A stretch of 64,000 bases of DNA from Metaphire vulgaris. Its lineage: Eukaryota > Annelida > Clitellata > Crassiclitellata > Megascolecidae. The position numbers were made by a program, and so were the translations under genes. Shown here in pieces: positions 35,346-47,645 of this stretch. Numbering within the stretch: the stretch's first letter is position 1; every line of letters starts with the position of its first letter. Below the pieces are notes generated by a model. It ran no database searches. It was given only the letters and a program-made list of their open reading frames with translations, and was not told the DNA's origin. The stretch is taken from positions 18,425,519-18,489,518 of the forward strand of contig CM030832.1 in NCBI GenBank assembly GCA_018105865.1, given 5' to 3'.

Positions 35346-35877
35346 TCACTACTTCGTGAAACAATTCTCCATCTGTGCAGCCATTCGTCGAATTATTCGC
35401 GTATATTTCGATGAAAGAAAGCGAAAAGACTAAGACGTCGCAGTCTCTGTTGTTGATTGTCTGTCTATGTCGATGCGCGGTGCTTTTTTCTGCCGGAACC
35501 TATTTATTCTTCAACACTTTATAGATTTTAAAATTGAAATTAAGTTTAGAAATTTTATGGTTTGTTAAGTTTTGAACAACTTTATATCAGTTTGTAGTAA
35601 TCCGCTTTTTTATTATAGTTTAAACTAAAGCGACCATTAATAATAGCGGTATATAAATAAGATATACAAATCAAGTCGGACATAAAGCAGTGGCACAAAC
35701 CTGGTCAGGAAAATGGTCTTGTCCTAATTTCTGCTTGAAATTTGCGAATTTCCTATATTGTCCTTGCAACACGCAGGTTACCCTTCTTGCGAATGTCGTT
35801 TCCCCAGCAAATTCGCAATTTTAAAACGCATTAAACTGCTAAAAATTTCAAAGCTCCTAGTCTGCGTCAATACCTAC
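35346..35877. other. Unassigned DNA
   Basis: Contains cagtggcacaaacctgg at 35688, which resembles a hAT end, but no partner end was found. Confidence 0.4.
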
Positions 35878-35885
35878 AACAGAGG

Positions 35886-36149
35886 CAGGGTTATTTTTAG
35901 GTTTGTGAATTTGGGGGGTGTCGGGAAAATCTGGGGTGTCGGAATTTGGAAGTCTCTCGAAAAAGGCTGACAAGCAAAAAAGGTCATCCGAAAATAACAG
36001 TTGGGGGTGTACTCCTCCATTGAGGGGGTGTGTTCAGGGCTAATTAGTATGCATTTTTTATGCATACCATTGCATTACCAAATTTTGGAGGTGTCGACTT
36101 CAAATTGGGAGGGGGTGTTGGGGATGTTAGGGGTGTAAAAATATCCCTG
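35886..36149 (+). mobile_element. hAT MITE, family G, inserted at the tip of another hAT
   Basis: The left end cagggttatttttagg and the inverse of the right end, cagggatatttttacac, are flanked by aacagagg (35878-35885) and aacagtgg (36150-36157), 7 of 8 matching. The duplicated site includes the first six bases (CAGWGG) of the hAT that continues at 36152. It carries a close copy of the shared motif, ctgacaagcaaaaaaggtca (35967-35986). Confidence 0.87.
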
Positions 36150-36659
36150 AACAGTGGTGGGCAATCTTTTTTCCATGAAGGGCCACATGAGTCCCGGCCG
36201 TAAATCAAGTGGGCCGCATCGCGACAACAACATGCACTTCATAATAGTTATGTAAAATTTATTTCCGATGTTCGTGTTTGTGTAGTCAAACAGTTGTACA
36301 AAACAGACTACATCTTAAAGAAGACAAATTTATTATTAGATTCTCAACATTTATTTACTATTACATTAATGAGATTTTTGCAGCTGAGAAAATTTTCCAA
36401 CAAGTTTTTTGTAGTCAGGTTTTAAGTTACTTGTTGATTTACGCCAGAATGACTGCAGATTAACATTCATTAACAGATATCTATTTTTGATTAGAATGAG
36501 TCGAGTTATTTTCTTTCATATGTTTTGAGAAAAGTAAATGCTTAGTTTGAAAAGACTTAACATTAATGTACAATTCATGTGCAAAAATTTTTTTTGCAAC
36601 TTCACATTCAATTTATTCTTTATTCTTTAATTAAATTTTAAAAGTTTTTCGAACATGTC

Positions 36660-37050
36660 CATTACATGAAATGCAAAGTCACACAGCCAATCTCAGAGAA
36701 ATCTGTGTGATTTGGATGTTCGCTTTTTATTTTGTCATTGAGAAACTTGACAAGACCAACATATTTTCCTAATAATGAAGGCGCACCATCAGTTGTTATA
36801 CTGGCCAACTTATCAGTGGCGGCTCTAGGATTTGGCAAGTGGGTGGCCGTTGGGGTGGCAACTTCTAATCATGGGGTGGCCATCCATTTGTTGTGTAATG
36901 TATGTAGCATTAAGTATAGGGTCCCAACAGGGAGGCCACTAAGGGGCCAGGCATTCAATAGAAGGCACGGGCCCCCTGGCCATCCCGGTGGAGCCGCCAT
37001 TGCAACTTATTCCATGGTATGATGGTAGGCCCATTCTGTCCACCATTTCT
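36660..37050 (-). pseudogene. hAT transposase fragment interrupted by a MITE
   Basis: On the minus strand the segment reads WNK, then (after the MITE at 36814-37002) LASITTDGAPSLLGKYVGL and VKFLND. TTDGAPS is a hallmark of GTF2IRD2/Charlie-like hAT transposases. It matches the frame at 46110-46218 in the other copy. Most of the protein is missing. Confidence 0.75.
36814..37002. mobile_element. hAT MITE, family A copy 3
   Basis: The ends cagtggcggctctagg and the inverse of ccggtggagccgccattg are flanked by a perfect TSD, caacttat (36806-36813 and 37003-37010). It is 189 bp and very similar in layout to 764-950. It is younger than the family N element it sits in. Confidence 0.92.
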
Positions 37051-37356
37051 TTTCATCGTTGCTGCGGTTAGCCGCAAATAGGTCAAAAGCCTTAGTGCAG
37101 TGTTAATGTCTTTTCAAAAATTATTAAATTATACCTGTGCTCTGGCGGACTGCATAAAAGTCGTCCGCGAGCCGCATGCTGCCCACGGGCCGCGGGTTGT
37201 CCACCTCTGACCTTCAACAGCCGTCGAACATTTATTTGACGTACGTGTGCATATATTCTATGCAATATGCGTTATAACATGAAGAAAATTAATTACGTAG
37301 CCAATCTGACTATAACGAGAACGCTATTCTGGGATTCTGACATAACTGTATTTATT

Positions 37357-37462
37357 TTATAGCCAAAAAAACACCCGTGTCAAAAACCATAGGGACACAA
37401 CCTTCGCAGAAAAAACCGTGTAAGGACACGAGGACACGGGCGCGTCTGCGCCATGCATGACA
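37357..37462 (-). repeat. Dispersed repeat, pair of 55160-55264
   Basis: The inverse reads gtgtcctcgtgtcc, then tgtgtccctatggttttt, then gggtgtttttttggctataa, and aligns along its length with 55160-55264. The family is unknown and the full element limits are not visible. Confidence 0.7.
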
Positions 37463-40400
37463 TAAAGGTGCGTTTTTTACTTGAAAAAGCACTGTCGATA
37501 AGAAAGCAAATTATAATTGAATAGGAAATATTACCATTGATACGTCACGAAAATCTACGGAATGCCGCACTTTGTATCTATAAAACCCCTAAGCGCCAAA
37601 GGAAATCTGCCCCTACACCCATTAAAATTGTTCGCATTTCAATGCCCATAGAACAACCAAAGTTCTGACGATCACGTGATCAGCGAAGTCAATTTTTGTG
37701 GCGCCATGCGTGATGAATGGTGACGGCTGGCTTGTAGTTCAGCTGCACATAGACGCATCATGGATCTGACACGTATTATTTATTAGGCGCCGTTTCATAC
37801 AGCTACATGAAAGACTGATCGTGGATCTCAGTCAATACGTTTATATAGCGCAGATCTCCACACACGCATCCATGCCATCGTAAATAACACGAAACATTGG
37901 CAACGGTACAGAAGGTTCTTTTGTCCGCTGAGCAAATAACTCGCGGCCAATTTGAAATGCAACTATGACGGTTCATGAATAATTAGTTATGAAAAACTGC
38001 GAAAAGTCCGGCACATCCATTCGCCACCGCATTCTATTTAGACCGCAGTCGCTTGCTGTGCGGATTGATCATAATGCTACGCCGACGACACGCGGACGCT
38101 GTGCTGTCAAAGAACAGTGCACAACGAATCAATTATGCCACATTACGCTATACGTCGACGGATTCCGCGAATTGTCAGTACAAAGTGCGATTGTGCGGCA
38201 GACGAAGGCATTCCGGCGAACTACAACGCGATAAAGAATGGATGCTCGTATTCTCTTACTTACCAATCGCATGTCTCTGATATACGCAAAACAAGCGTCA
38301 TGTCATGTCATGCGGTGCCGCCATGCCATACGTCATGCAATGTCACTATTTTCTCAATTCTGTTATAATAATAACAAGGTGTAGAGTGGTTCAGTAGGGT
38401 CTGCAATGTTACGGAAAAGACAGTCAAGATACAAATAAGACAAACGGTTTTTTCTTAGAATAGTGTTCTTTTCTATTAGACCTACTTCTTCTTCCTATCC
38501 TCCTGCTTCTTCTTTTTCTCCTCTTCCTCTTCTTCCTCTCATTATCGAATGAGTCGCTTAATTTTGGCTTCTGTAATCCAGACTTATAATCGCGAAACAT
38601 GGAAGCGTTTCATTTGGTCACCAGTTCTCTTGCATTGTGATTTCATGTATGAAGACTTGTAATGCCACGTGACGATCATTTTTGTTAATAGGCTAAGTAT
38701 ATGCAAGGCTATCTGCAAAATAGAGCAAGTAAGTCAACGTTCACATGTACAGTGATTTATGGTAATACAAATTACAACAAATTTCGTGGTTTCAGTTGCC
38801 AAATTTTTAGACAAATTTTAAGATATCTTAATATCATAGGAAATTCGTTACGTGAAGTTTTAAATAGCTGGATGTGATTTCGGTTGAATGATAGATCTGA
38901 TTACAGTCGAATTCATCGACAGCAGCTGAGTAAATAAATCTTTTGAAAAGACCACTTCCGCCATTAAACTTCTACCTTAGCTAAAAGAAATAACGGACCT
39001 AATTTCCTCCTTCTGATTCACACAGCATCTAAATAATCAAAATAATTCTCAGAAAATAATGTTAAACATATAATTGACATGGAAATTCAATTTCGCAACC
39101 AAATGGCAACGGTTGTAGGTCCATAGTCTGAACCGTTGTCTCTACCGTCACACGGCATTGACATCGTTACAGGTCATTGTAGGCCAACGGATAACTGCGT
39201 GTCAGACTGCCTTTCTATTAGAACTATTTTGAAATTTTTAAACGGTGATTTGTTTGATATGTGGGTATTTTAAATGTCATTTAATTTTATTCGTTTAATA
39301 TGTTCCAGATTATATGTTATAAAAATTAACCATAATCTTTGTCATTCAATTTCGTTACAGCTAACTTGCGCTAATCGTTGTAGACTTATTTACCATATTG
39401 AAACCTAACGTTGCCTTTCACAAACATTATTCGCACTCTGCCCTAGAAGAGTTCGATTGACATCTTGTATTTCGTAATTACGAGTTCTAGCTCGGAAAAA
39501 TCAACATAGTTTCAGCTCTTTAATCGTAGCAATGAATAGACGACGTGAAAATGGTTCAAGTAAAAGAAACCGCCAAAAAGAACAAAACCATTTAAAAGCA
39601 GTCACATCATTTGGCATTGCATATACCCGGAACAACCAGATTCAACAGCAGATACAGAAATTCATAGGCGTTACGTTAGCTCTTTCAAGACCCAAGTATG
39701 AGCCTCGTAATTTATTTAGCATAGACCCTCGTTTGTCCTAAATCCGGTACTGCATATGCTTTTATTTGCCATAAAATATAGACATCATCATACTGCATAT
39801 ATTTTTATTTCACATAATTCTTACAGAAAACTTAGTGAAGTATCTTAAGAAGTTACATTTGACTCTAGGAAAACAAGCACGGATGCGAGACCTACGTGTG
39901 ATCTCGTCATCTCGTCAGTATATCAAACTCAAGAGAGAAATTTTGCGAATAGGTCTTATCAATATGAAATTTGATATTCCTATGAGGGAAGTTAATAATT
40001 TTGAATATGTCTACCTTCGGGTAGGAAACTAGGAATAAAAAGATTCGTCACTAGGCAAAACAAATTATACGGACACCAATTTGAAGATTAGCCCAGCCGT
40101 CAAATTTTGTCTTTACGCTCCTAGAAATTTTTCAGCTTTGTGGATCTTCGAGTGCGTAACTGCTAAAGTCATTTACAGATGATATCAACTGCCACTAGAC
40201 TAGAGACACCGACCAAGCGAGTGGCGGCAGACTGTTCGATATAAAAGTTGTCGATGAGGTCGCTATTGCAGCAATGTCTCCGTATAGCTTTGCTCGTTAG
40301 CAGTGTGCGTTACAACTTACAGCTGGTCAGAATTTGCGACATTCAGACGAAACAATCTGCTCTTCAGTGTAATTGCTTCTGGCGTCTTCTTGAGTCACAC

Positions 40401-42354
40401 AGAGCACACACGGCCTAATTATACGAAAGCTATTTTCACAGAGGCAAGTCTTCCGAAAAATTAAAAATTTGTCAAAGAAGGAGTGACTGCGTTTTTACTC
40501 GTGGTCTGGAACTCTTATTGCCTAAAGGTGCCCTAATAATTAATTCGGCCTACTGTTTCTATTCTTCAGTTATTTTCGATGTTTTTCAGTTTTATTTTTG
40601 GGGAACTACACCTCTAAATACTAGCAAAAGACCAGCAATTTCTATTAAAGTTTCAGAAATAATTTTAAGATATCATGTCGGAAACTATAAATGAAATTAT
40701 GAAAAATCCTTAAAATTATATATTAGGCCTACAAAATGTTTTTGAAAGTCCAAGCAAGTTTCTTTTTTATTGGCTTGCGTATTTAAATTTTCCTGCATGA
40801 TTCACATTCAGCACACTTCTTTGGCCCAGCAATGACAATGGAAGTGATGAGTCGTGGAGTTCTGCTGCTTGCGATCTCTCATATCAACGTCTATTTATGT
40901 CTCAAACTTACCGAAGTCTTTATAATAGTGATCATCAAGGCGTACTTCAGCAAGAATTTCGCCTCATTTCTTCTTTGTCAAAACCCCCAAAATGTTAGGG
41001 ATGAAACCCAACGCTGACATGCATCGAAAGAATTTTTGCCCACACCGAGACATCCATTTAGATGCAAACGCTGTCTTCGTTCACTCAATTTTCTCATCTG
41101 CCATAAGGTTTCACGAGAGGAGCGAAAGCAGCCTCTACCCCTCCCTCGTTGGGACACCACCAGCCCTAGTCAATCACGCGTTCTACTTCAGGGAGCGTAG
41201 CAAAATGAACTTAACGCGCTTTTGCGCCAAAAGTAGTATATTGGAAATACATCATCAGAGAAACCACATCGCTATGCCATAAGAGCGATGGATGCTAACA
41301 GTAACGGGCGCAAGAACACAGGAGACACGCTTGATCGATCATGGATTGCTAAGCAGCTTGCATAGACACTGACCCGTTGACTACAGGTCTACATGTCTTA
41401 GGAGATGAGATAAAGAGCTCACTAGGTCATGAAAAAAGATAATAATCATGAAATCCACAGAAACAACAGAGATATGATGTCTTCGGGCTCAAGGGACCAC
41501 GCTATTCGAAACTCATATTCGTGCAATTTCGGTGCATGACTAGACCGTGGTTAAGAGGCCGAACTCAATGGCCGAGGGGGATGTGTTTGTCAGCTGTGAC
41601 TGCGCATGCGTATTCAATCGATCGGTATATGCTGCTTCCAACATTCGTCGTCTTTCGAATTCAAGAAAGAAGACGGCCGAGATTTAACCAAATACGAGAA
41701 CGAAGGCACTACATGGACTACGAACAGTTACACTGCAGCAACAGAAACGAAGCCAGTGATTGATTTGATAGAAAGGGCCCTTCGAAGGAAGGGGTGCGGA
41801 GGGAGGGATGCAGGGAAGAAGAGGCGGAAGAGGAAGCAGCGGCTTTCGTCAGAGGCAGTTGCTCAGATGTTGCCACCGCTGATGTTCCGAGAGAACACAC
41901 ATTAGATTGTTCGCGGGAAGAACGCTTTTCATGGCATTTAATCAGATTAGCAGCCGAGATGAGTTAAATGTACTTCCCCTGCTGTGTTTACTTAGCGCCG
42001 CCTATCGAAAAGCGAAGGCGGAGGAGGAGAAGCTCTCGCATCGAATGTCGCGCTAAGAACCGATAGAATAGCGCGTCGTCGATGGAAGACTGAAAGACTT
42101 CGACCGGACGCATTCGGCAGAGAAAGAAGATCCGGAAGACTTGGTCGAACGATTTCGTTTTTCAAATGACTTGAAATGCTCTAATTGAATTAACTAAACG
42201 AGCCGATTGCCTCAGTAGGAAAAGGAAAAGACGCGATTTTTATTAATATATTGGTTTTCTTACTTCACCAGATAAAGGATCATTTTGATGGAAATGTAGG
42301 CGGCTCATACATATTAATCAATTATCAACAGAAACCGAGTCCTTACTCCTTAGG
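37463..42354. other. Long unassigned stretch
   Basis: About 4.9 kb in which I support no gene or element. It contains CTT-rich DNA at 38470-38545, GC-richer DNA with GAG and CGC words at 41780-42130, and frames of 60-99 codons without recognised domains (for example 41606-41905, basic and lysine-rich near its end). Confidence 0.45.
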
Positions 42355-42500
42355 CAGCTCATTTCTGCAACGACTAGTCTTTTTCGTCTTCTTTTTTTGT
42401 GACCCAGGTTTCAGATCCATATAGTAGTATTTGCGGAATGACAACGATGTTGTAGATTTGGGTTTTGAGCGTTTATTTTAATTTCTTTAGAGTTCCAGAT
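42355..42500 (-). pseudogene. LINE reverse transcriptase C-terminal fragment
   Basis: The minus-strand frame reads TLKTQIYNIVVIPQILLYGS then ETWVTKKEDEK, the region after the catalytic palm in endonuclease-reverse transcriptase LINEs. Stops bound it on both sides. It points away from the plus-strand fragment that begins near 42618. Confidence 0.75.
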
Positions 42501-42617
42501 GTATGTGTGTATGTATGTATATATAAGGACTACAAATAAATACAAAAACAGACGTACTGTATGGTAATAACAACATTGCAACATCAACAACACGGCTCAG
42601 AATTCTTCAAAGCTAGG

Positions 42618-43000
42618 TTTGCGCAGTTCTGATGCACGGATCAGATTCATGGACGTTGACAAAAACAACAGAAAGAAAATTGGAAGCTGCAGAGATGTGG
42701 TTTCTCAGACGCATGCAAAACATTTTATGGACAGACAAAATAACCAATGAGGAAGTACTAAAAGCCTTTGGTGCTAAAAAATAAAATCGCTAAAAACCAC
42801 AAGAAAGCAACAGTTGGAATTTTGCGGACTTCCAATAGAAGGAAAGAGCAAGAGGAAGACAAAGAATAAAGTATACAGACAGCCTAAGAGAAGCAACAGG
42901 AACTATACAGACAGCATCGAACTGATAACGAAAACCAGAAACAGAGAAGAGTGGAAATCCATGGTCGCCGACGTAGCAATACATGGCACAAGAAGACTTG
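42618..43000 (+). pseudogene. LINE reverse transcriptase C-terminal fragment
   Basis: Plus-strand frames read LMHGSDSWTLTKTTERKLEA, then WFLRRMQNILWTDKITNEEV, and later KYTDSLREATG and WKSMVADVAIHGT. These blocks run in order to the normal C-terminus of this LINE type. Stops and a frameshift near 42783 break it. Confidence 0.82.
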
Positions 43001-43725
43001 ATTTGGAAGTCCTTAGGCCTACTGAAATAAGAGGTCGTTATGCTGCTACATAAGATAAACCTTCGAGCAATTCTCATTTTAATGAATCACTGGCTTAATG
43101 CGATAAAATTTTGTAAGCAAAAGTTTAAACTTTTCTAGATCGGAATATAGCGAGTGATAATATGCACTGTTGACTATTTTCATGAGCAATGCTCTGTGCG
43201 ATATCTTTTGGTAGGGTAACGAGTTTATTACTTTAAAATCGATTAAACCAGCCGCATATTGAATTTTTTTATTATACTTAAATGCTGTCATTTGTTAATG
43301 AGCCCTTCATATTTGTCCCCAACTGTTGTGGTCATCTGCCATTCTTTATTGAGTTGAGTCAATTTCAGACTTCATGATCAGCCTTACGCCCTTACCTCTA
43401 GAAGTCTAGAAAACTGTAAAGGATGCATCGGCTCTATAGTTTTCGGACGATACAATTAATTAATTAAATTTGTCTTTTCGTCACTTTTGACAAAGTGTCT
43501 CTATAATGAAGGGCAAAAGAAGAATCAAATCACAAAGAACGAAATTCGCTAATTTATAATTTTTAATTAATTCTAAGAATTATTTGTATTCTTAAAAATG
43601 GTAACCTCTAATTACAGTACAACGAATGTCAGTAATAAAAATTACAAGGGCCGATAAGGCAGCAATAACTTAAAAGAATATGCCTAATTTCTGACAACGT
43701 AAGGCGGAATTCGTCTTTTAGCGTT
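43001..43725. other. Unassigned DNA
   Basis: AT-rich. No element seen. Confidence 0.5.
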
Positions 43726-44345
43726 CAATCAATCAATCATTCAATAAACTTCTATGGCGCCACTAACACAATGCCCAGGGCGTCAGCCGATGGCGCACCA
43801 AATCCAAAGAGAATTAGAAAAAGGTCAATCCAGAAAATCAGTCAGAACAGCGGGGTAGCAATATGGTTGCCAAGTCCCTGTCTCCAAAATACCGGACACC
43901 AATGTAGGTGACAAAAATAACCCTAACCATAATCCTAATACAGCGATTCAAAATTTGAATAGTTCTAGTCTGCGTCACTTTTTCTCTGCTTCCTCAAACC
44001 ATTGTAAGTAAGTAAGTAAACTATCTTGAATTTCTATATTATATATTCTAAGTAATTAAAGTAAATTCTCGTATATTTATATAACGCTTCCTTCCTTTTT
44101 CTGAAATCATTTCCTCCATAGCTGTAATGCCGAAAAGCAGGGAATTGCAATAATCTAGGCGACTAGAGTCTAGATACCAATGCATTGGCTAACTGAATAA
44201 GAACAGGCTTAGGGATGAGATGTCTGATGCGATAGTTGTCCTGAATATGATAATGAGAAATTTTGCAGACTGAATTTATGTGACTAGTGAAAGAGAGGGA
44301 AGAGTCAAATGTCACACCAACGTTCATAAAAATGTAGAAAAGTAG
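43726..44345 (-). mobile_element. CR1/L2-group LINE fragment
   Basis: The part at 44105-44345 on the minus strand reads MNVGVTFDSSLSFTSHINSV then RIRHLIPKPVLIQLANALV, a clear C-terminal reverse transcriptase segment of the CR1/L2 group. The lower end near 43726-43745 has a (TGAT)n-type tail, common for L2-like 3' ends. The part in between is degenerate, and its membership is inferred. Confidence 0.7.
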
Positions 44346-44953
44346 AAAGAAGCGTATCTAATCAAAGCCAAACGTGATAGGATACGGAATACCGTCTTAA
44401 ACTAAATCGAAGAATGTTTAAATTTTTAAGCAAAAAAATTGAAAAAATAAATAAAAGTTTTCGCTCGGTCACACGAAGACTGAACACGACGACGTTAAAC
44501 AGCCTAAAACAGGAGACTCGAGAGAGGGCGATGATGAAGAGGCATTCGAAATTCAAATCACGGCTGTTGATTGGCTGGAAAAACGAATTGCTGAACTCGT
44601 TCTCGATCTTCGTGTGGCTGATTATGTGGCGCCACATTAAGATCTCCGGTTCCCATTAGCAAAGCGACCTACACAAACTGCAGAAACCAGCATCAACCAG
44701 GTATTATGGAGAAATTAGAAAATGACAATCAATAATCGATTAGAAATACATTTGAATTCCTATTCAAATAAAAACCCTATAGCAATAGTCAATTCTGCCA
44801 AACTGAATACGCAAGCCAGCATATTCTGTTGCGGACTCAAACCCGGATAAAAGAGTTTGTCAGGTAAGTGTCGATGCGCTGAGAGTAAAGAAAAAGACGA
44901 ATGAAATCTGATGGCAATGCACACAGTGAACTCGTCACAATGTACTGCAGAGC
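44346..44953. other. Unassigned DNA
   Basis: No gene or element supported. Confidence 0.5.
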
Positions 44954-45178
44954 CAGAGGCGTAGCGAGAGGGCGGAAGTGGCAGCCGCCCCCAGGCGCCG
45001 AGGTGGGGCACCAAAGTCGGGTTCTGAGCCAGTGTCACAAAAAAGGGAAACAAGAAAAACTAAATAGCCTACGTCAGAATACATCAAAATCACTCGACTC
45101 ATAGTGAAATAAATGTCACGACTTTTTTGCTTGTCAGGGCTTTTTGTCGCAGATTGAGGGGGCACCGAAGGAAAATAA
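44954..45178 (+). mobile_element. hAT MITE, family C copy 2, truncated
   Basis: It begins cagaggcgtagcgagag and aligns with the 10875 copy through ggcgccgaggtgggg and caccaaagtcggg. It contains the shared motif as cgacttttttgcttgtcag (45120-45138). The right end is lost at the GA microsatellite that starts at 45183. Confidence 0.8.
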
Positions 45179-45180
45179 GT

Positions 45181-45182
<2 letters not shown>

Positions 45183-45239
<57 letters not shown>
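45183..45239. repeat. (GA)n microsatellite
   Basis: A pure dinucleotide run at the broken edge of the family C MITE. Confidence 0.97.
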
Positions 45240-45242
<3 letters not shown>

Positions 45243-45887
45243 TTCAAATGCTGGATATCATTTTGAATGAGTGAAGAGTGTAAAAGCATAAAAGCACTGC
45301 ATTAAATTTTATAAAGGATATTTATAGGTTTACAACTTTACAACGTGCCATATGCATTCTGTATTTTTAAGCTTACGTTTTCTTCGTTATTTTATCATGC
45401 AATTCGCACATTAGAAGCTTATGACTTGTAGAATCTTAATATAGTATCACTAGTGACACTAGATAGCTAGAGACAAATACTGTACTGACGGCAAACTTTT
45501 CATGTTAGAAAACATGTGCCTAATATGGAACGGAGCGACCTACATTGTACAGCGAAAGGAAAGAATCTGTCCTCGGCATATTGCCAAAGGGATAGAACCC
45601 AGCGGGGACTGTGTCATAAGACATAAGCAGGCATTCATAGGGAACATTGGGTCTCTGAGGAATACGCAATGTGCCTAATGAAGCGATATGTGTTGGAATC
45701 TTCCAAAAGAAAACTAAACTTCAAAGAAAATACAGACGGCAAAGCAGAACGCTTCAAAAGATTGGTCGGAGGAATACACTGGATAAATACAAGCGTGGAT
45801 GCATATAGACGAGGCAGTAAATCTGAATAAAACTCATTAGGATGAATGATTGCATTTCTGAGAATGGAGACCGAACCTTTACTTATT
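45240..45887. other. Unassigned DNA
   Basis: No gene or element supported. Confidence 0.5.
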
Positions 45888-45895
45888 CTCTAGAA

Positions 45896-47095
45896 CAGAG
45901 GTGGGCAACCTGCGACCCGCGGACCGCATGCGGCCCGCGGACGACTTTTATGCGGCCCGCCAGAGCACGAGTATAATTTAATAATATTTTTGAAAATGTA
46001 TTAAGATTACGCTGCGGCTTTTGACCTATTGAACCTATTGCGCAAATATAGCAAATAACAATATAGCAAATAACCGCAGCAACGATGAAAAGAAATGTTG
46101 GACAGAAGAATGGGCCTCCCATGGAATAAGTTGGCCAGTATAACAACTGATGGTGCACCTTCATTATTAAGAAAATATGTTGGTCTTGTCAAGTTTCTCA
46201 ATGACAAAATAAAAAGCTAACATCCAAATCACACAGCTTTCTCATTTCGCTGCATTATCCAACAAAGAAAGTTGTGCAAATCAGTCCTTAAATTTCAACA
46301 GGTCATTGATCCTATTGTTACTGCACTGAACTTCATTAGATCAAAAGGACTAAGCCGCAGACAATTCAGGACTTTATTGGAGGAGATGGAGTGTGAATAT
46401 TCAGATGTAGTTTATCACAACAGCGCGAGGGGTTAAGCATTGGTAATGCCCTAACAAGAGTATAGAAATTTAAAGAATAAATTGTGTTACTTTTTGAATT
46501 GAAAAGCACAAATTGTGAATTTTTTGACAAATGGTAGACTGAGATTGGCTGTGTGACTTTGCATTTCATGTAATGGACATGTTCGAAAAACTAAAAAAAT
46601 TGAATTAAAGAATTGAATGTGAAGTTGCAAAGAAGAGGAATTTTTGCACATAAATTGTACATTAATGTTAGGCCTAAGTCTTTTCAAGTTAAGCTTTTCC
46701 TTTTCTCAAGACATTAAAGTTTGAAAGAAAATAACTCGACTCACTTTAATAAAAAAATGTATCTGTTAATAAATGTTAACAGATAACAGTCATTGTGGCG
46801 TATATCAACAAGTAACTTAGAACATGACTGCAAAAAAAACTTGTCGGGAAATTTTCTCAGCTGCAAAAATCTCATTAATATGTAATAGTAAATAAATGTT
46901 GAAAATCTAATAATAAATTTGTCTTCTTTAAAATGTAGAGTCTGTTTTGTACAACTGTTTGACTACACAAACACGAACATCGGAAATAAATTTTACATAA
47001 CTATTATGAAGTGCATGTTGTTGTCGCGTTGCGGCCCACTTGACTTGCGGCCGGGACTCATGCGGCCCCTCACGAAAAAAGATTGCCCACCCCTG
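45896..47095 (+). mobile_element. hAT element, family N copy 2
   Basis: The left end cagaggtgggcaacct and the inverse of the right end, caggggtgggcaatct, are flanked by a perfect TSD, ctctagaa (45888-45895 and 47096-47103). Subterminal DNA is rich in cggcccgcgg words. The 1,200 bp hold a decayed plus-strand transposase fragment. The remainder matches the inverse of 36152-37209. Confidence 0.95.
46110..46436 (+). pseudogene. hAT transposase remnant, GTF2IRD2/Charlie-like
   Basis: One frame reads MGLPWNKLASITTDGAPSLL, then YVGLVKFLNDKI, a stop at 46218, then CIIQQRKLCKSVLKFQQVID, then NFIRSKGLSRRQFRTLLEE, ending YSDVVYHNSARG at a stop (46434). This is the region around the TTDGAPS and HCI(I)HQ motifs of GTF2IRD2-type hAT transposases. 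The N-terminal finger and the C-terminal dimerisation domain are absent. Confidence 0.85.
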
Positions 47096-47440
47096 CTCTA
47101 GAAAATCGCATAAATGCATGTTGAAGTAAGTCTAATTGACTTCGAGAATCCAGATTTATCTTTTCGTCAACGAACGCAGAATCCAAAACGATGAAATCGG
47201 AAAATGGCAAATCGTCTTTTAGTTGGCGCAGTCTTAGGAAATGGAAGACCTTAGGCTAAGAATGGGCGAACACAGACGAACGATGCGAATTTGCAAGATA
47301 ATAAGTGACAGAGAGAAAAGAAATGGCTGGACAGGCAGACAGACAGAAGGACCGACATTCAGTCAGACGGAAGAAGAAGAAGAAATAAGCCAGAGTAATA
47401 CTAGAGATGACTTAAAGAAAGATAAACAAGATTGTCGTTC

Positions 47441-47645
47441 TCTTCTTTCTCATCTCCCTTCTCATTTATTCTCTCTGTGTTTCTGTTACTGAAACCTTTC
47501 ATTTATTTCTTCAAGTATATCTTCTTCTTTTCTTCTTCCTCTTCTTTTTCTCCGCTGTTCGTCCTCTTCTTCTTCTTCCTCCTCCTCCTCCTCCTCCTCC
47601 TCTTCTTTTCTTTTTCATCTTCTTCTCGTTCTCTCTCTTCTCTCA
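47441..47645. repeat. Pyrimidine-rich CTT/CCT tract
   Basis: Degenerate cttctt and cctcctcc runs. Confidence 0.9.

Larger units (their letters stand above)
36152..37209 (-). mobile_element. hAT element, family N copy 1, doubly invaded
   Basis: The left end cagtggtgggcaatct and the inverse of the right end, cagaggtggacaaccc, match the element at 45896-47095 in reverse orientation. Its own TSD appears only when MITE G and its duplication are removed: acctacaa (35872-35879) and accttcaa (37210-37217), 7 of 8 matching. A family A MITE is inserted inside the transposase remnant. Shared words with the other copy include the tgtacaaaacagactac stretch near 36295. Confidence 0.88.

Noticed and set aside
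46007..46207. Minus-strand frame that is also conserved in the other family N copy (36732)
   Set aside because: It is the antisense of the transposase TTDGAPS region. Conservation follows from the shared element, not from a second gene.
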